From: Candidatus Pseudoscillospira falkowii | GTDB taxonomy: Bacteria > Bacillota > Clostridia > Oscillospirales > Oscillospiraceae | Assembly: GCA_904374485.1 (NCBI GenBank) | Contig: CAJFFX010000004.1 | Coordinates: forward strand, 1-51,784 | Reading direction: 5' to 3' | DNA: 51,784 nucleotides | In this document: positions 1 to 7,661 of the stretch, piece after piece | Numbering within the stretch: position 1 is the first letter of the stretch | How the letters are laid out: every line of letters begins with the position of its first letter | Notes under the pieces: model-generated | What the model saw: the letters and a program-made list of their open reading frames with translations, nothing else | Database searches by the model: none | Told to the model about the DNA's origin: nothing | Program-made: the position numbers and the translations under genes

Positions 1-57
1 TTATGGTAACATATTTCCGGAAAACTGTCAATTTCTTGTCCATTGATGGAGGTCATG

Positions 58-1785
58 ATGAAAAGAACGATTTCCCTGATCGCTGCGCTCTGTCTGTGCG
101 TGCCGCTCTTATCCGCCGCAGCGCCCGCGGCCACGGCGGAGGACACGGTGCGCGTGGGCCTTTATTACAGCGGCGGAAGCAATGGCGCGCTGGTTTCCGC
201 CAACCTGGAAAATTACAGCGGCACCGGCAGCGGCTATGATTTCGGCTATTACGACGGGAACCGGCAGTTCGTCCGCCTGGGCGGCACCGCCGAAACCCAG
301 ATCTCCATGTCCCAGGACCTGAATCTTTATATCAGCAACGACGGTAGCTATACGACTGCCGCCCAAAGCGGGGCGGAGGTCATCGGCTGCTTCCATCTGC
401 AGCTGAACGAGCATTACGGTTCCTTTGACCAGGCGGCCAGCAAAGCGGCTTCGCTGAAAAATACGTACGGCACCGCGTTCCCCGCCTATGTCGACGGAGG
501 CTTTGTCGTGCGCGTTGGCAGCTATACCTCCCGCGCGGATGCGCAGGCCGCCCTGGACCGGGGCGTGCTCGACGCCTATGTGGAAAGCGGTTCCAGCTAT
601 ACCGTGACCGTGACAAAAACCGGCACGGCAGAGATCCTGTTTGAATACGACGGTGACGGAGATACATACCTCGCGGTGGAGCCCCGGGCCACAGGATCCC
701 AGGAACCCCAGACCTGGTTCAAGGGCTATCGCTATTACGGCGGATTCGAATACGACCGGTCTCCTTCGCTTTCCGGCGGCATGATCAATGTGATCAACGT
801 GGTGGATCTGGAGGATTATGTCAAAGGCGTCATCACCTATGAAATGAGCTCCTCCTGGCCCCAGGAAGCGCTCAAGGCCCAGGCCATCTGCGCCCGCACC
901 TTCGCCATGTACCAGACAAAACACAACAGCCGCAATTTTGACGTATGCGCCTCGACAGACTGCCAGGTCTACCGCGGCACCTCCGCTTCCACCAGCGCTT
1001 CCGACGCGGCGGTGGAAGCCACGGCGGGACTGCTGCTGTATTACGGCGGAGAGCTGGTGGAACCCTATTATTACTCCTCCAACGGCGGCGCGTCGGAAAA
1101 TTCCGAAAACGTATGGACTGCGGCGCTGCCCTATCTACGCGGCAAAGCAGACCCCTATGAGGCCTCCATCACCATTCCCAACTACAGCTATGAAAAGACC
1201 TATACCGCCGACGAATTAACGTCGCTGCTGCAGAAAAAGGGGTATGATATCGGGACCGTCGCATCGGTCAAGCCAACCTATACTGCCATGGGCAATATTT
1301 ATACCATCGAATTCACCGACACGGCAGGGAAGAGCGTGACTGTACGCAAGGAAAGCTGCCGGCTGCTGTTCTCGGTGCCCAGCATGCGCTTTACCATCTC
1401 TGCCGGCGGCAGCGCCCCGGTCCAGCCCGGCGCGCCCGGTGCGTCTGCGTCCGGCGGTCCCTATTATATCAACAGCTCCGGCAGCCAGGTCTCGTCCCTC
1501 GACGGGCTTTATCTGATTTCCGGGAACGGGAGCGTTTCGCAGTACAACGGGGCGGAGGACCTCTATGTGCTCACCTCTGCCGGAAAAGCCGCCCTCGGCA
1601 GCGGTGAAAGCGGCGGCACAACGACCTCCGGCGCATCCGTATCCGGAAACACCTATGTGATCCAGGGCACCGGCAGCGGCCATAACGTGGGCATGAGCCA
1701 GTACGGCGCCTATGCCATGGCCCAGCAGGGAAAGACCTTCCGCGATATTTTGACTTTCTATTATACCGGCGTTGCCATTCAATAA
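58..1785 (+). CDS. spoIID: Stage II sporulation protein D with SPOR-like domain
   Basis: Lytic transglycosylase that works with SpoIIP and SpoIIM during forespore engulfment. A signal peptide opens the protein (MKRTISLIAALCLC, cleavage near AAPAATA). Around residues 115-185 is a SPOR-like stretch (FVVRVGSYTSRADAQAAL), which in this family binds denuded peptidoglycan. The SpoIID core follows: INVVDLEDYVKGVITYEM, whose Glu in YEM is the presumed catalytic acid, then two cysteines in VCASTDCQVY that with histidines probably bind zinc. The C-terminal signature GSGHNVGMSQYGAYA is separated from the core by a Gly/Ser-rich insertion of about 100 residues. I start at 58 because GGAGG at 48-52 gives 5-nt spacing; an ATG at 55 is too close. 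The gene sits 33 nt before queA. Confidence 0.93.
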   Translation: MKRTISLIAALCLCVPLLSAAAPAATAEDTVRVGLYYSGGSNGALVSANLENYSGTGSGYDFGYYDGNRQFVRLGGTAETQISMSQDLNLYISNDGSYTTAAQSGAEVIGCFHLQLNEHYGSFDQAASKAASLKNTYGTAFPAYVDGGFVVRVGSYTSRADAQAALDRGVLDAYVESGSSYTVTVTKTGTAEILFEYDGDGDTYLAVEPRATGSQEPQTWFKGYRYYGGFEYDRSPSLSGGMINVINVVDLEDYVKGVITYEMSSSWPQEALKAQAICARTFAMYQTKHNSRNFDVCASTDCQVYRGTSASTSASDAAVEATAGLLLYYGGELVEPYYYSSNGGASENSENVWTAALPYLRGKADPYEASITIPNYSYEKTYTADELTSLLQKKGYDIGTVASVKPTYTAMGNIYTIEFTDTAGKSVTVRKESCRLLFSVPSMRFTISAGGSAPVQPGAPGASASGGPYYINSSGSQVSSLDGLYLISGNGSVSQYNGAEDLYVLTSAGKAALGSGESGGTTTSGASVSGNTYVIQGTGSGHNVGMSQYGAYAMAQQGKTFRDILTFYYTGVAIQ

Positions 1786-1818
1786 GACTATGCTTGAGAA
1801 CAGGATGAAGCCATTTTC

Positions 1819-2844
1819 ATGAAGACCCATGATTTTTATTACGATCTGCCCGAAGAACTGATCGCCCAGACGCCCCTGGAACGGCGCGACACCTCGCGGC
1901 TGATGACGCTGGACCGCCGCACTGGCGCGACGTCTCACCGCCGCTTTTATGATTTACCCAAGCTGCTCCGCCCGGGCGACTGCCTGGTCATGAACGATTC
2001 CCGCGTTCTGCCGGCGCGCCTCCTGGGCCATCGGGAACCGGGCGGCGGCGCCTGTGAGGTCCTGTTGCTGCGCGACCGAGGCAACAAGACCTGGGAATGC
2101 CTGGTGCGGCCAGGCAAAAAAATGAAGACCGGCGCGCATTTAAATTTCGGCGACGGGGAACTGACCGCCGAAGTGACCGAGGAACTGCCCGGCGGCAACC
2201 GCCTGGTGCAGTTCCATTACGAAGGCATTTTTCTCGAAGTGCTGGAGCGGCTGGGGAAGATGCCGCTGCCGCCTTATATCAAGGCGGAACTGCAGGACCC
2301 TGAGCGGTATCAGACTGTCTATTCCCGGGAAGTCGGCTCCGCCGCCGCGCCGACAGCAGGGCTCCATTTCACGAAAGACCTGCTTAAAACCATTGAAGAA
2401 ATGGGCGTCAAGCTGTGCTATGTCACGCTGCACGTCGGTCTCGGAACGTTCCGTCCTGTAAAGGAAAAGGACATTACAGACCATGAAATGCATAGCGAAT
2501 TCTGCATGATTTCCCAGGAAACCGCAGACGCGATCAATGAAACGAAGAAAAACGGCGGCCGCGTCATTTGCGTGGGCACCACCTCCTGCCGGACCATTGA
2601 AAGCTGGGCTGCCGAGGACGGAACATTGCGCCAATCCTCCGGCTGGACCGATATCTACATCTATCCGGGCTATCGCTTCAAAGTCATGGACTGCCTGATC
2701 ACGAATTTCCATCTGCCCGAGTCTACGCTGATCATGCTGGTTTCGGCGCTGGCAGGGCGGGAGCATGTGCTGGCTGCTTATGAAGAAGCCGTGAAGGAGC
2801 GCTACCGTTTCTTTAGCTTCGGAGACGCGATGTTCATTTACTGA
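1819..2844 (+). CDS. queA: S-adenosylmethionine:tRNA ribosyltransferase-isomerase QueA
   Basis: Transfers and isomerises the ribosyl part of S-adenosylmethionine onto 7-aminomethyl-7-deazaguanine in tRNA, giving epoxyqueuosine. The full-length 341-aa protein shows the family hallmarks: [21 protein letters not shown] at the N-terminus, [34 protein letters not shown] and [10 protein letters not shown] near the C-terminus. The next gene is tgt, the preceding enzyme of the same pathway, only 29 nt downstream, so the pair is co-transcribed. The SD is weak (AGGATG before the ATG). Confidence 0.97.
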   Translation: MKTHDFYYDLPEELIAQTPLERRDTSRLMTLDRRTGATSHRRFYDLPKLLRPGDCLVMNDSRVLPARLLGHREPGGGACEVLLLRDRGNKTWECLVRPGKKMKTGAHLNFGDGELTAEVTEELPGGNRLVQFHYEGIFLEVLERLGKMPLPPYIKAELQDPERYQTVYSREVGSAAAPTAGLHFTKDLLKTIEEMGVKLCYVTLHVGLGTFRPVKEKDITDHEMHSEFCMISQETADAINETKKNGGRVICVGTTSCRTIESWAAEDGTLRQSSGWTDIYIYPGYRFKVMDCLITNFHLPESTLIMLVSALAGREHVLAAYEEAVKERYRFFSFGDAMFIY

Positions 2845-2873
2845 GTTATTTTTGCGAGTAAGGGAGATTTTCC

Positions 2874-4004
2874 GTGTTTGAAATCATCAAAAAAGAAGGA
2901 AAGGCGCGCCGCGGCGTTTTTACCTGTGCCCACGGCGTCGTGCAGACGCCGGTTTTCATGAACGTAGGCACCCAGGCAGCCATCAAGGGCGGCGTGTCCG
3001 CGCTGGACCTCAAGGAGCTGGGTTGCCAGATCGAGCTTTCCAATACGTACCATCTGCATGTGCGTCCTGGGGACGATGTGGTCCGCCAATTGGGCGGCCT
3101 GCACCGGTTCATGCACTGGGACGGCCCCATCCTCACCGACAGCGGCGGCTTCCAGGTTTTTTCCCTGGCAAAGCTGCGCCAGATCAAAGAAGAAGGCGTC
3201 ACCTTCGCCTCCCATGTGGACGGGCGGAAGATCTTTATGGGACCGGAAGAGAGCATGCGTATCCAGAGCAACCTGGGTTCCGACATCGCCATGGCCTTTG
3301 ACGAATGCGTGGAGAACCCCGCGCGCTATGAATATGCCAAGGCGTCCACGGAACGGACGACCCGCTGGCTGGAGCGGTGTATCGCCGAGCACAAGCGGCT
3401 CAACGCCCTGCCGGACACCGTCAATCCGCAGCAGTTGCTCTTCGGCATCAACCAGGGCTGCACTTATCCGGATCTTCGCGTCCGCCACATGCAGCAGATC
3501 GCCCAGCTGGACTGCGACGGCTATGCCGTCGGCGGCCTGGCCGTGGGCGAACCCACCGAGGTGATGTACGAGATCCTGGACGCGGTGGAACCCTATGCGC
3601 CGGCGGATAAGCCGCGCTATCTCATGGGCGTCGGCACGCCGTCCAATATCATCGAGGGCGTGGCCCGCGGCATCGATTTCTTCGACTGCGTGATGCCTGC
3701 CCGCAACGCCCGGCACGGGAAGCTCTATACCTGGAAGGGCGCCATCAATCTGAAAAACGAAAAGTATAAGCTCGACGATACGCCCATCGACGAAACCTGC
3801 ACCTGCCCGGTGTGCAGGAATTTCTCCAAGGCCTATCTCCGCCATCTGATGAAGGCGGAAGAAGTGCTGGCCCTGCGTCTGTGCGTCATGCACAACCTGT
3901 ATTTTTACAACACGCTGATGCAGCGCATCCGCGACGCGCTGGACGCCGGCGCCTTCGCCGCCTTCCGCAGCGCCTACAGCGGCCTTCTGGACGAGCGGAT
4001 CTGA
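2874..4004 (+). CDS. tgt: Queuine/preQ1 tRNA-guanine transglycosylase
   Basis: Exchanges guanine-34 of tRNA(GUN) anticodons for the queuosine precursor preQ1. Visible features are the substrate-binding loop ILTDSGGFQVFSL, the nucleophile region FDCVMPARNARHG, and the zinc site near the C-terminus (CTCPVC followed by a downstream His in LCVMHNLYFYN). The 376-aa length is normal. The start is GTG with AGGGAG at 2861-2866. It follows queA, with the yajC promoter after it. Confidence 0.97.
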   Translation: MFEIIKKEGKARRGVFTCAHGVVQTPVFMNVGTQAAIKGGVSALDLKELGCQIELSNTYHLHVRPGDDVVRQLGGLHRFMHWDGPILTDSGGFQVFSLAKLRQIKEEGVTFASHVDGRKIFMGPEESMRIQSNLGSDIAMAFDECVENPARYEYAKASTERTTRWLERCIAEHKRLNALPDTVNPQQLLFGINQGCTYPDLRVRHMQQIAQLDCDGYAVGGLAVGEPTEVMYEILDAVEPYAPADKPRYLMGVGTPSNIIEGVARGIDFFDCVMPARNARHGKLYTWKGAINLKNEKYKLDDTPIDETCTCPVCRNFSKAYLRHLMKAEEVLALRLCVMHNLYFYNTLMQRIRDALDAGAFAAFRSAYSGLLDERI

Positions 4005-4023
4005 GGGGAATGCAAAAATTAGC

Positions 4024-4052
4024 TTGCAATCCATAGCAATATCCGATATACT
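4024..4052 (+). promoter_or_regulatory. Sigma-A-type promoter for yajC
   Basis: TTGCAA at 4024-4029 and TATACT at 4047-4052 are separated by 17 bp. This gives yajC its own transcript, starting near 4059. Confidence 0.65.
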
Positions 4053-4077
4053 ATATAGCTGTCAATGCATCACGCAA

Positions 4078-4096
4078 TGCAATGCAGCGCATTGCA
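4078..4096 (+). repeat. Small hairpin and GCAATGC repeats in yajC leader
   Basis: TGCAATGC (4078-4085) and GCATTGCA (4089-4096) form an 8-bp stem with a 3-nt loop. AATGCA also recurs as a short direct repeat from 4063 on. No T-run follows, so this is not a classical terminator. It lies in the predicted 5' leader of yajC. Confidence 0.5.
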
Positions 4097-4131
4097 GTAA
4101 AATTTGATTTGATACAAAGGAGTTTTGAAAA

Positions 4132-4497
4132 ATGCCTGGAGGAAGCGGAAGCACATATACACTGATTATGATCGTGGTCCTGATCGCGGTGTTCTATCTG
4201 TTCATGATCCGTCCCGAAAACAAGCGCAAAAAGCAGCAGGACGAGATGCGCAGCAGCCTGCGCAAGGGTGACCAGATCACCACCATCGGCGGCGTTGTGG
4301 GCCGCATCGTGAAGGTGGATGACGACACCATCATCATCGAGACCAGCGAGGACCGCGTGCGCATGGAGTTTGCCAAATGGGCTGTGTCCACGGTGGGCGT
4401 CCAGAAAAAGATCGAAGATACGAACAACAACAAGAAGAACCGCAAGAACCAGACGCCCGAGGAGCGCGCCGAAGCGCAGAGTCTGGACGCGGAATAA
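4132..4497 (+). CDS. yajC: Preprotein translocase subunit YajC
   Basis: Accessory Sec translocon subunit. One N-terminal transmembrane segment (about residues 9-26, LIMIVVLIAVFYLFMI) is followed by RPENKRKKQQDEMRSSLRKGDQITTIGGVVGRI, the YajC signature, and a charged cytoplasmic tail of 121 aa in total. SD AAGGAG at 4117-4122. In related Clostridia secD/secF commonly lie nearby, but none is present in this window. It ends at a strong terminator. Confidence 0.95.
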   Translation: MPGGSGSTYTLIMIVVLIAVFYLFMIRPENKRKKQQDEMRSSLRKGDQITTIGGVVGRIVKVDDDTIIIETSEDRVRMEFAKWAVSTVGVQKKIEDTNNNKKNRKNQTPEERAEAQSLDAE

Positions 4498-4534
4498 TCC
4501 CGCCGAAAAAGTTTTCCCATCGTTCTGATTCGTT

Positions 4535-4574
4535 CCCCCTCTGCATACGCTGTATGCGGAGGGGGGATTTTTTT
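4535..4574 (+). terminator. Terminator after yajC, containing the next gene's SD
   Basis: A 14-bp stem (4535-4548 with 4552-4565, 3-nt loop) is followed by seven T at 4568-4574. The right arm contains GGAGGGGGG, which is the only SD for the ATG at 4575. Confidence 0.88.
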
Positions 4575-5012
4575 ATGGAAAAAAAGCTGCGCCTGCGCTT
4601 GCAGGATCTGCCGCAGAAGCTGTGGCTCTTTCTTTTGCTGCAGGCCGTTTTCTTTATTGCGGGCGTCCTTCTGGCCGCGGCGCTGATCCATCGGGAGGCG
4701 CTCCCGATCGATTTTGACGCGCCGGCGGTCCCGGTGCTGGCCGGCGCCGCCGCATTCTGCGCCGCCGCTGTTTTTTCGCGCTTTGCCCGGCAGGACCTCT
4801 TTTTGAAGGGTCTTCTGACCCAAGCGCTGTTCTGGACGGTCATGCTCCTGCTCGGCGCGGCGCTGCTTGGCGGCGAAACGGCCTGGCCGCGCTTTTTTGC
4901 CGCCCTGGCCGTCGCCGCGGCGGGAACGGCGGCGGCAGCGTTGCTCTGCGGCGGCGGAAAACGAAAAAAGAAATTTCAGAAAAATGCGCCCATCCGATTG
5001 AAAAGAAAATGA
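4575..5012 (+). CDS. Small four-helix membrane protein, TIGR04086-like
   Basis: A 145-aa hydrophobic protein with about four predicted membrane segments (around residues 17-39, 50-66, 77-96 and 102-122) and a basic tail (GGGKRKKKFQKNAPIRLKRK). Its position between yajC and scfA, together with size and topology, fits the Clostridial TIGR04086 family of unknown function. I identify it mainly by context. The ATG at 4575 directly follows the yajC terminator's T-run, and its SD is the 3' arm of that hairpin. The 3' end carries the scfA promoter. Confidence 0.7.
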   Translation: MEKKLRLRLQDLPQKLWLFLLLQAVFFIAGVLLAAALIHREALPIDFDAPAVPVLAGAAAFCAAAVFSRFARQDLFLKGLLTQALFWTVMLLLGAALLGGETAWPRFFAALAVAAAGTAAAALLCGGGKRKKKFQKNAPIRLKRK

Positions 5013-5026
5013 TATTGTGTTAGAAT
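4998..5026 (+). promoter_or_regulatory. Sigma-A-type promoter for scfA
   Basis: TTGAAA at 4998-5003 and TAGAAT at 5021-5026 with a 17-bp spacer. The -35 overlaps the last codons of the preceding membrane-protein gene. Confidence 0.75.
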
Positions 5027-5061
5027 ATGCAATATCTACAGAACAGAGGAGGAGAACATCG

Positions 5062-5205
5062 ATGAAGCATATCAAGACTCTGAACGGCGCAACCCTGAAG
5101 AACAGTGCGGCAAAGGGCGGCTGCGGCGAATGCCAGACTTCCTGCCAGTCTGCCTGCAAGACCTCCTGCACCGTTGCAAATCAGAAGTGCGAAAATAAGC
5201 AGTAA
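5062..5205 (+). CDS. scfA: SCIFF ribosomally synthesised peptide precursor
   Basis: A 47-aa precursor of the 'six cysteines in forty-five' RiPP family. It starts MKHIKTLNGATLK and has the conserved core GCGECQTSC, then QSACKTSCTV, with six cysteines in all. In the studied family member the maturase builds a thioether bridge from a Cys to a nearby Thr, and a candidate Thr lies in KTSCTV. A long SD (GAGGAGGAG, 5046-5054) and its own promoter suggest high expression. The maturase gene follows. The biological role of SCIFF is unknown. Confidence 0.96.
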   Translation: MKHIKTLNGATLKNSAAKGGCGECQTSCQSACKTSCTVANQKCENKQ

Positions 5206-5224
5206 TCTGTTTTTATGAAACCGT

Positions 5225-5283
5225 AAGGACGGACTGCGGATCTGCCGGCAGAAGCATCGCCGGCAGCCGCCGAGTCCGTCCTT
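5225..5283 (+). promoter_or_regulatory. Two-part hairpin between scfA and scfB
   Basis: The outer stem pairs 5225-5235 with 5273-5283 (11 bp, AAGGACGGACT). GCGG 5236-5239 pairs with CCGC 5267-5270, and an inner stem pairs 5242-5249 with 5259-5266 (CTGCCGGC). No long T-run follows. It probably attenuates transcription or stabilises the scfA message, so that peptide is made in excess over enzyme (inference). Confidence 0.7.
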
Positions 5284-5322
5284 TCTACTGTTATTTGTGA
5301 TTGAACGAAGGAGACAATGTCA

Positions 5323-6678
5323 ATGGTACATACCTTTTCTCTGCTGGGACAAAACATCGCAGTGGATGTCAACAGCGGCGCCGTCCATATCCTGGACGAC
5401 ACCGCCTATGCGGTGGTACAGGCCATGGAGAACAAAACCACACCCCTGGACGCAGTCTGCGAAAAACTGCCGCAGTACAGCCGCGCGGCGCTGGAAGAAA
5501 GCTATCGGGAGCTGCAGGAGCTCATTGCCCGCGGCGAATTGTTCGCCGACGCGGACTATATCGATCCCGCTATGGCGGTCATCCGGAACGCGCCCATCAA
5601 GGCGCTGTGCCTGCACGTATCCCACGACTGCAATCTCCGCTGCAAATACTGCTTTGCCTCCACCGGCGATTTCGGCACCGGCCGCCTTCTGATGGATGCG
5701 GACACCGCCAAAGCCGCCATCGACTTCGTCATCGAGCGCTCCGGCGCGCGACGCAACATTGAAATCGATTTCTTCGGCGGCGAGCCGCTGATGGCCATGG
5801 ATGTGGTGAAAGAAACGGTGGCTTACGCCCGTTCCAGGGAGGCCGAAAGCGGAAAGCATTTCCGCTTCACCATCACGACGAACGGCGTCCTGCTGGACGA
5901 CGATACCATCGATTATATCAATCGTGAAATGGACAACTGCGTTTTGTCCCTGGACGGCCGCAAAGAGGTGAACGACCGCTTCCGCGTGTCGCCCAACGGC
6001 AAAGGCAGCTACGATGTGATCGTGCCGAAATTCAAAAAGCTCGTGGCCGAGAGAGGGGATAAAGACTTTTATCTCCGCGGCACGTTTACCCGGAAAAATC
6101 TCGACTTCGCAAAGGATGTCCTCGCCATTGCAGACGAAGGCTTCCGCCAGATCTCCGTCGAACCCGTGTCGGCGGAAGATCAGTACGACTACGCCCTGCG
6201 GGAGGAAGATCTGCCCGCCATCTGCGCAGAATATGAAAAGCTGGCGCAGATCATGATGGACCGCCGCGATTTCAATTTCTTCCATTTCAACGTCGATCTG
6301 TCCCAGGGGCCCTGCGTTATCAAGCGGATCCGCGGCTGCGGCGCCGGGTGCGAATACGTGGCCATCACGCCGGAGGGCGATATCTATCCCTGCCACCAGT
6401 TCGTGGGCAAGGAGGAGTACCGCATGGGCAATGTTCACGATAAGGGATTCAATTTGGAGATCGCCGAAAAATTTGCCGGGCTCAATGTCTACACCCGGAA
6501 CGAATGCGCGGACTGCTGGGCGAAATTCTACTGTACCGGCGGCTGCAGCGCTTCCAATCTGCTCGTCAACAACGACATAAAAACGCCCAACCACATCGCC
6601 TGCGAAATGGAGCGCAAGCGGCTGGAATGTGCAATTGCACTAAAAGCGGCGGCCCTCGGCCGTGAGGTAGCCGACTGA
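5323..6678 (+). CDS. scfB: SCIFF maturase, radical SAM/SPASM enzyme
   Basis: Radical SAM enzyme that installs thioether crosslinks in the SCIFF peptide. An N-terminal peptide-recognition region is followed by the radical SAM motif SHDCNLRCKYCFAS (CxxxCxxC) near residues 100-115, the SAM-binding GGEP, and a cysteine-rich SPASM domain near the C-terminus (GCGAGCEYVAI, IYPCHQF, NECADCWAKFYCTGGCSAS) that binds auxiliary 4Fe-4S clusters. I prefer ATG 5323 (MVHTFSLLG) over ATG 5317. AAGGAG at 5308-5313 is 9 nt upstream of 5323 but only 3 nt from 5317, and family members begin this way as I recall them. Confidence 0.95.
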   Translation: MVHTFSLLGQNIAVDVNSGAVHILDDTAYAVVQAMENKTTPLDAVCEKLPQYSRAALEESYRELQELIARGELFADADYIDPAMAVIRNAPIKALCLHVSHDCNLRCKYCFASTGDFGTGRLLMDADTAKAAIDFVIERSGARRNIEIDFFGGEPLMAMDVVKETVAYARSREAESGKHFRFTITTNGVLLDDDTIDYINREMDNCVLSLDGRKEVNDRFRVSPNGKGSYDVIVPKFKKLVAERGDKDFYLRGTFTRKNLDFAKDVLAIADEGFRQISVEPVSAEDQYDYALREEDLPAICAEYEKLAQIMMDRRDFNFFHFNVDLSQGPCVIKRIRGCGAGCEYVAITPEGDIYPCHQFVGKEEYRMGNVHDKGFNLEIAEKFAGLNVYTRNECADCWAKFYCTGGCSASNLLVNNDIKTPNHIACEMERKRLECAIALKAAALGREVAD

Positions 6679-6731
6679 ACAGCACCGGAATATACAAAAT
6701 GTAATACCAGCGCAGACGTTGTCTGACCGCC

Positions 6732-6777
6732 TATATGGGTCTATATTTGGAACACGTTTCCAGTATAGGCCCATATA
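6732..6777 (+). repeat. Long near-perfect hairpin after scfB
   Basis: TATATGGG (6732-6739) pairs with CCCATATA (6770-6777), CTATA (6741-6745) with TATAG (6764-6768), and GGAA (6749-6752) with TTCC (6758-6761). The loop is CACGT and one T is bulged. No T-run follows, so it is at best a poor intrinsic terminator. Confidence 0.75.
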
Positions 6778-6829
6778 TCTTGTGTCCGCAGCAGGGCAGG
6801 GCGTCACAGGTCGCTTTTCTTGTTTATGT

Positions 6830-6857
6830 AGTTTACATAATATTATTTACATAAGTT
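6830..6857 (-). other. dif-like 28-bp site (XerC/XerD type)
   Basis: Read on the minus strand, the site is arm AACTTATGTAA, 6-bp centre ATAATA, arm TTATGTAAACT. The last arm is identical to the Firmicutes dif XerD half-site (TTATGTWAACT as I recall it). The first arm agrees with the XerC half-site consensus at about 7 of 11 positions. It lies in an AT-rich island of the 330-nt gap 6679-7008, upstream of the spoIIM-xerD pair. The rest of that gap holds only the hairpin at 6732-6777; I see no gene there. Confidence 0.4.
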
Positions 6858-7008
6858 TTCGGCATAACTGCCAAAAATCGTCCCTACCTCTTGCGCAGCG
6901 GGCGTTCTTGCATTATTATTTTTATAAAGTTCCCGCGCGCCGAAAACCTGCCGCCCCGCTTCTAAGCGTCTCTGCCGCCGCATACTATGAAGCGAGGTGA
7001 AGCCGAAA

Positions 7009-7620
7009 GTGAACAACAAATTTTTTCATGGACGAGTCGTGATTGCGGACCGTTCCACTTTTTTTCTTCTGCTGCTATCTGTTTGCTTTCTGGCTGGCGC
7101 GCTGATCGGCCACCGCTTTGCATATACGCAGGCGGTCTGCAGCGACGCAGGGCTGCAGGCCTATCTGGCCTCTTTTTTCTCCCTGCTGGAGCGCGGAGAT
7201 CTGCCGGGCGCGCCCTTTGGCGCTTCGCTGATCTCCTACTGCAAATACCCTGTCCTGATTTTTGTCCTTGGCTGTTTCGCGCCGGGGCGGGCCTTTTTTC
7301 CGATACTCTTTTTTTATCAGGGTTTTTCTGCCTCTTTTGCAGTTTCCGCCTTTTTATACGCCGCAGGGGAGCACGGCATCCTCCTGGCCTTTCTTCTTTT
7401 CGGTCTGCGCTGGGCGTTGGTGCTGCCGTGCTGCTTTTTCCTGGCGGCCGGCGCCGTATCCGCACCCTCACCGCCGCCGCACCGCCGCCACGAGGCGCAT
7501 CCCGCCGCGCCGGAGGGGCTGTACCGCGTTTCTCGCTTTGCGTTCTGCATCCTGCTGCTGGGCGTGGGCGCATTTTTTGAGCATTTGTTCCTGCCAGAAT
7601 GGCTCTGCATCGTTTCATAG
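7009..7620 (+). CDS. SpoIIM-like membrane protein
   Basis: A 203-aa integral membrane protein with about five hydrophobic segments. The segment LFFYQGFSASFAVSAFL resembles the conserved 'RGFxxGF' region of SpoIIM, which recruits SpoIID and SpoIIP for engulfment. The proline-rich loop SAPSPPPHRRHEAHP is unusual. Clostridia often carry spoIIM just upstream of xerD, as here. I choose GTG 7009: AGGTGA at 6995-7000 is 8 nt upstream, whereas the in-frame GTG at 6997 would lie inside that SD. The sequence is divergent, so the call rests on topology, one motif and context. Confidence 0.65.
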   Translation: MNNKFFHGRVVIADRSTFFLLLLSVCFLAGALIGHRFAYTQAVCSDAGLQAYLASFFSLLERGDLPGAPFGASLISYCKYPVLIFVLGCFAPGRAFFPILFFYQGFSASFAVSAFLYAAGEHGILLAFLLFGLRWALVLPCCFFLAAGAVSAPSPPPHRRHEAHPAAPEGLYRVSRFAFCILLLGVGAFFEHLFLPEWLCIVS

Positions 7621-7661
7621 GAAAAGAGAGCATTTCACCAAGAGAGAGAGGGAAAAGGCCG

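Noticed and set aside
6962-6990. Sigma-E -10 (CATACTAT) before the spoIIM-like gene
   Set aside because: There is no matching -35 at 14 bp, and the start would fall on the SD of the gene.
6719-7000. 93-aa frame in the scfB-spoIIM gap
   Set aside because: It includes the long hairpin and the dif-like site and has no SD, no known motif and an amino-acid mix unlike its neighbours.
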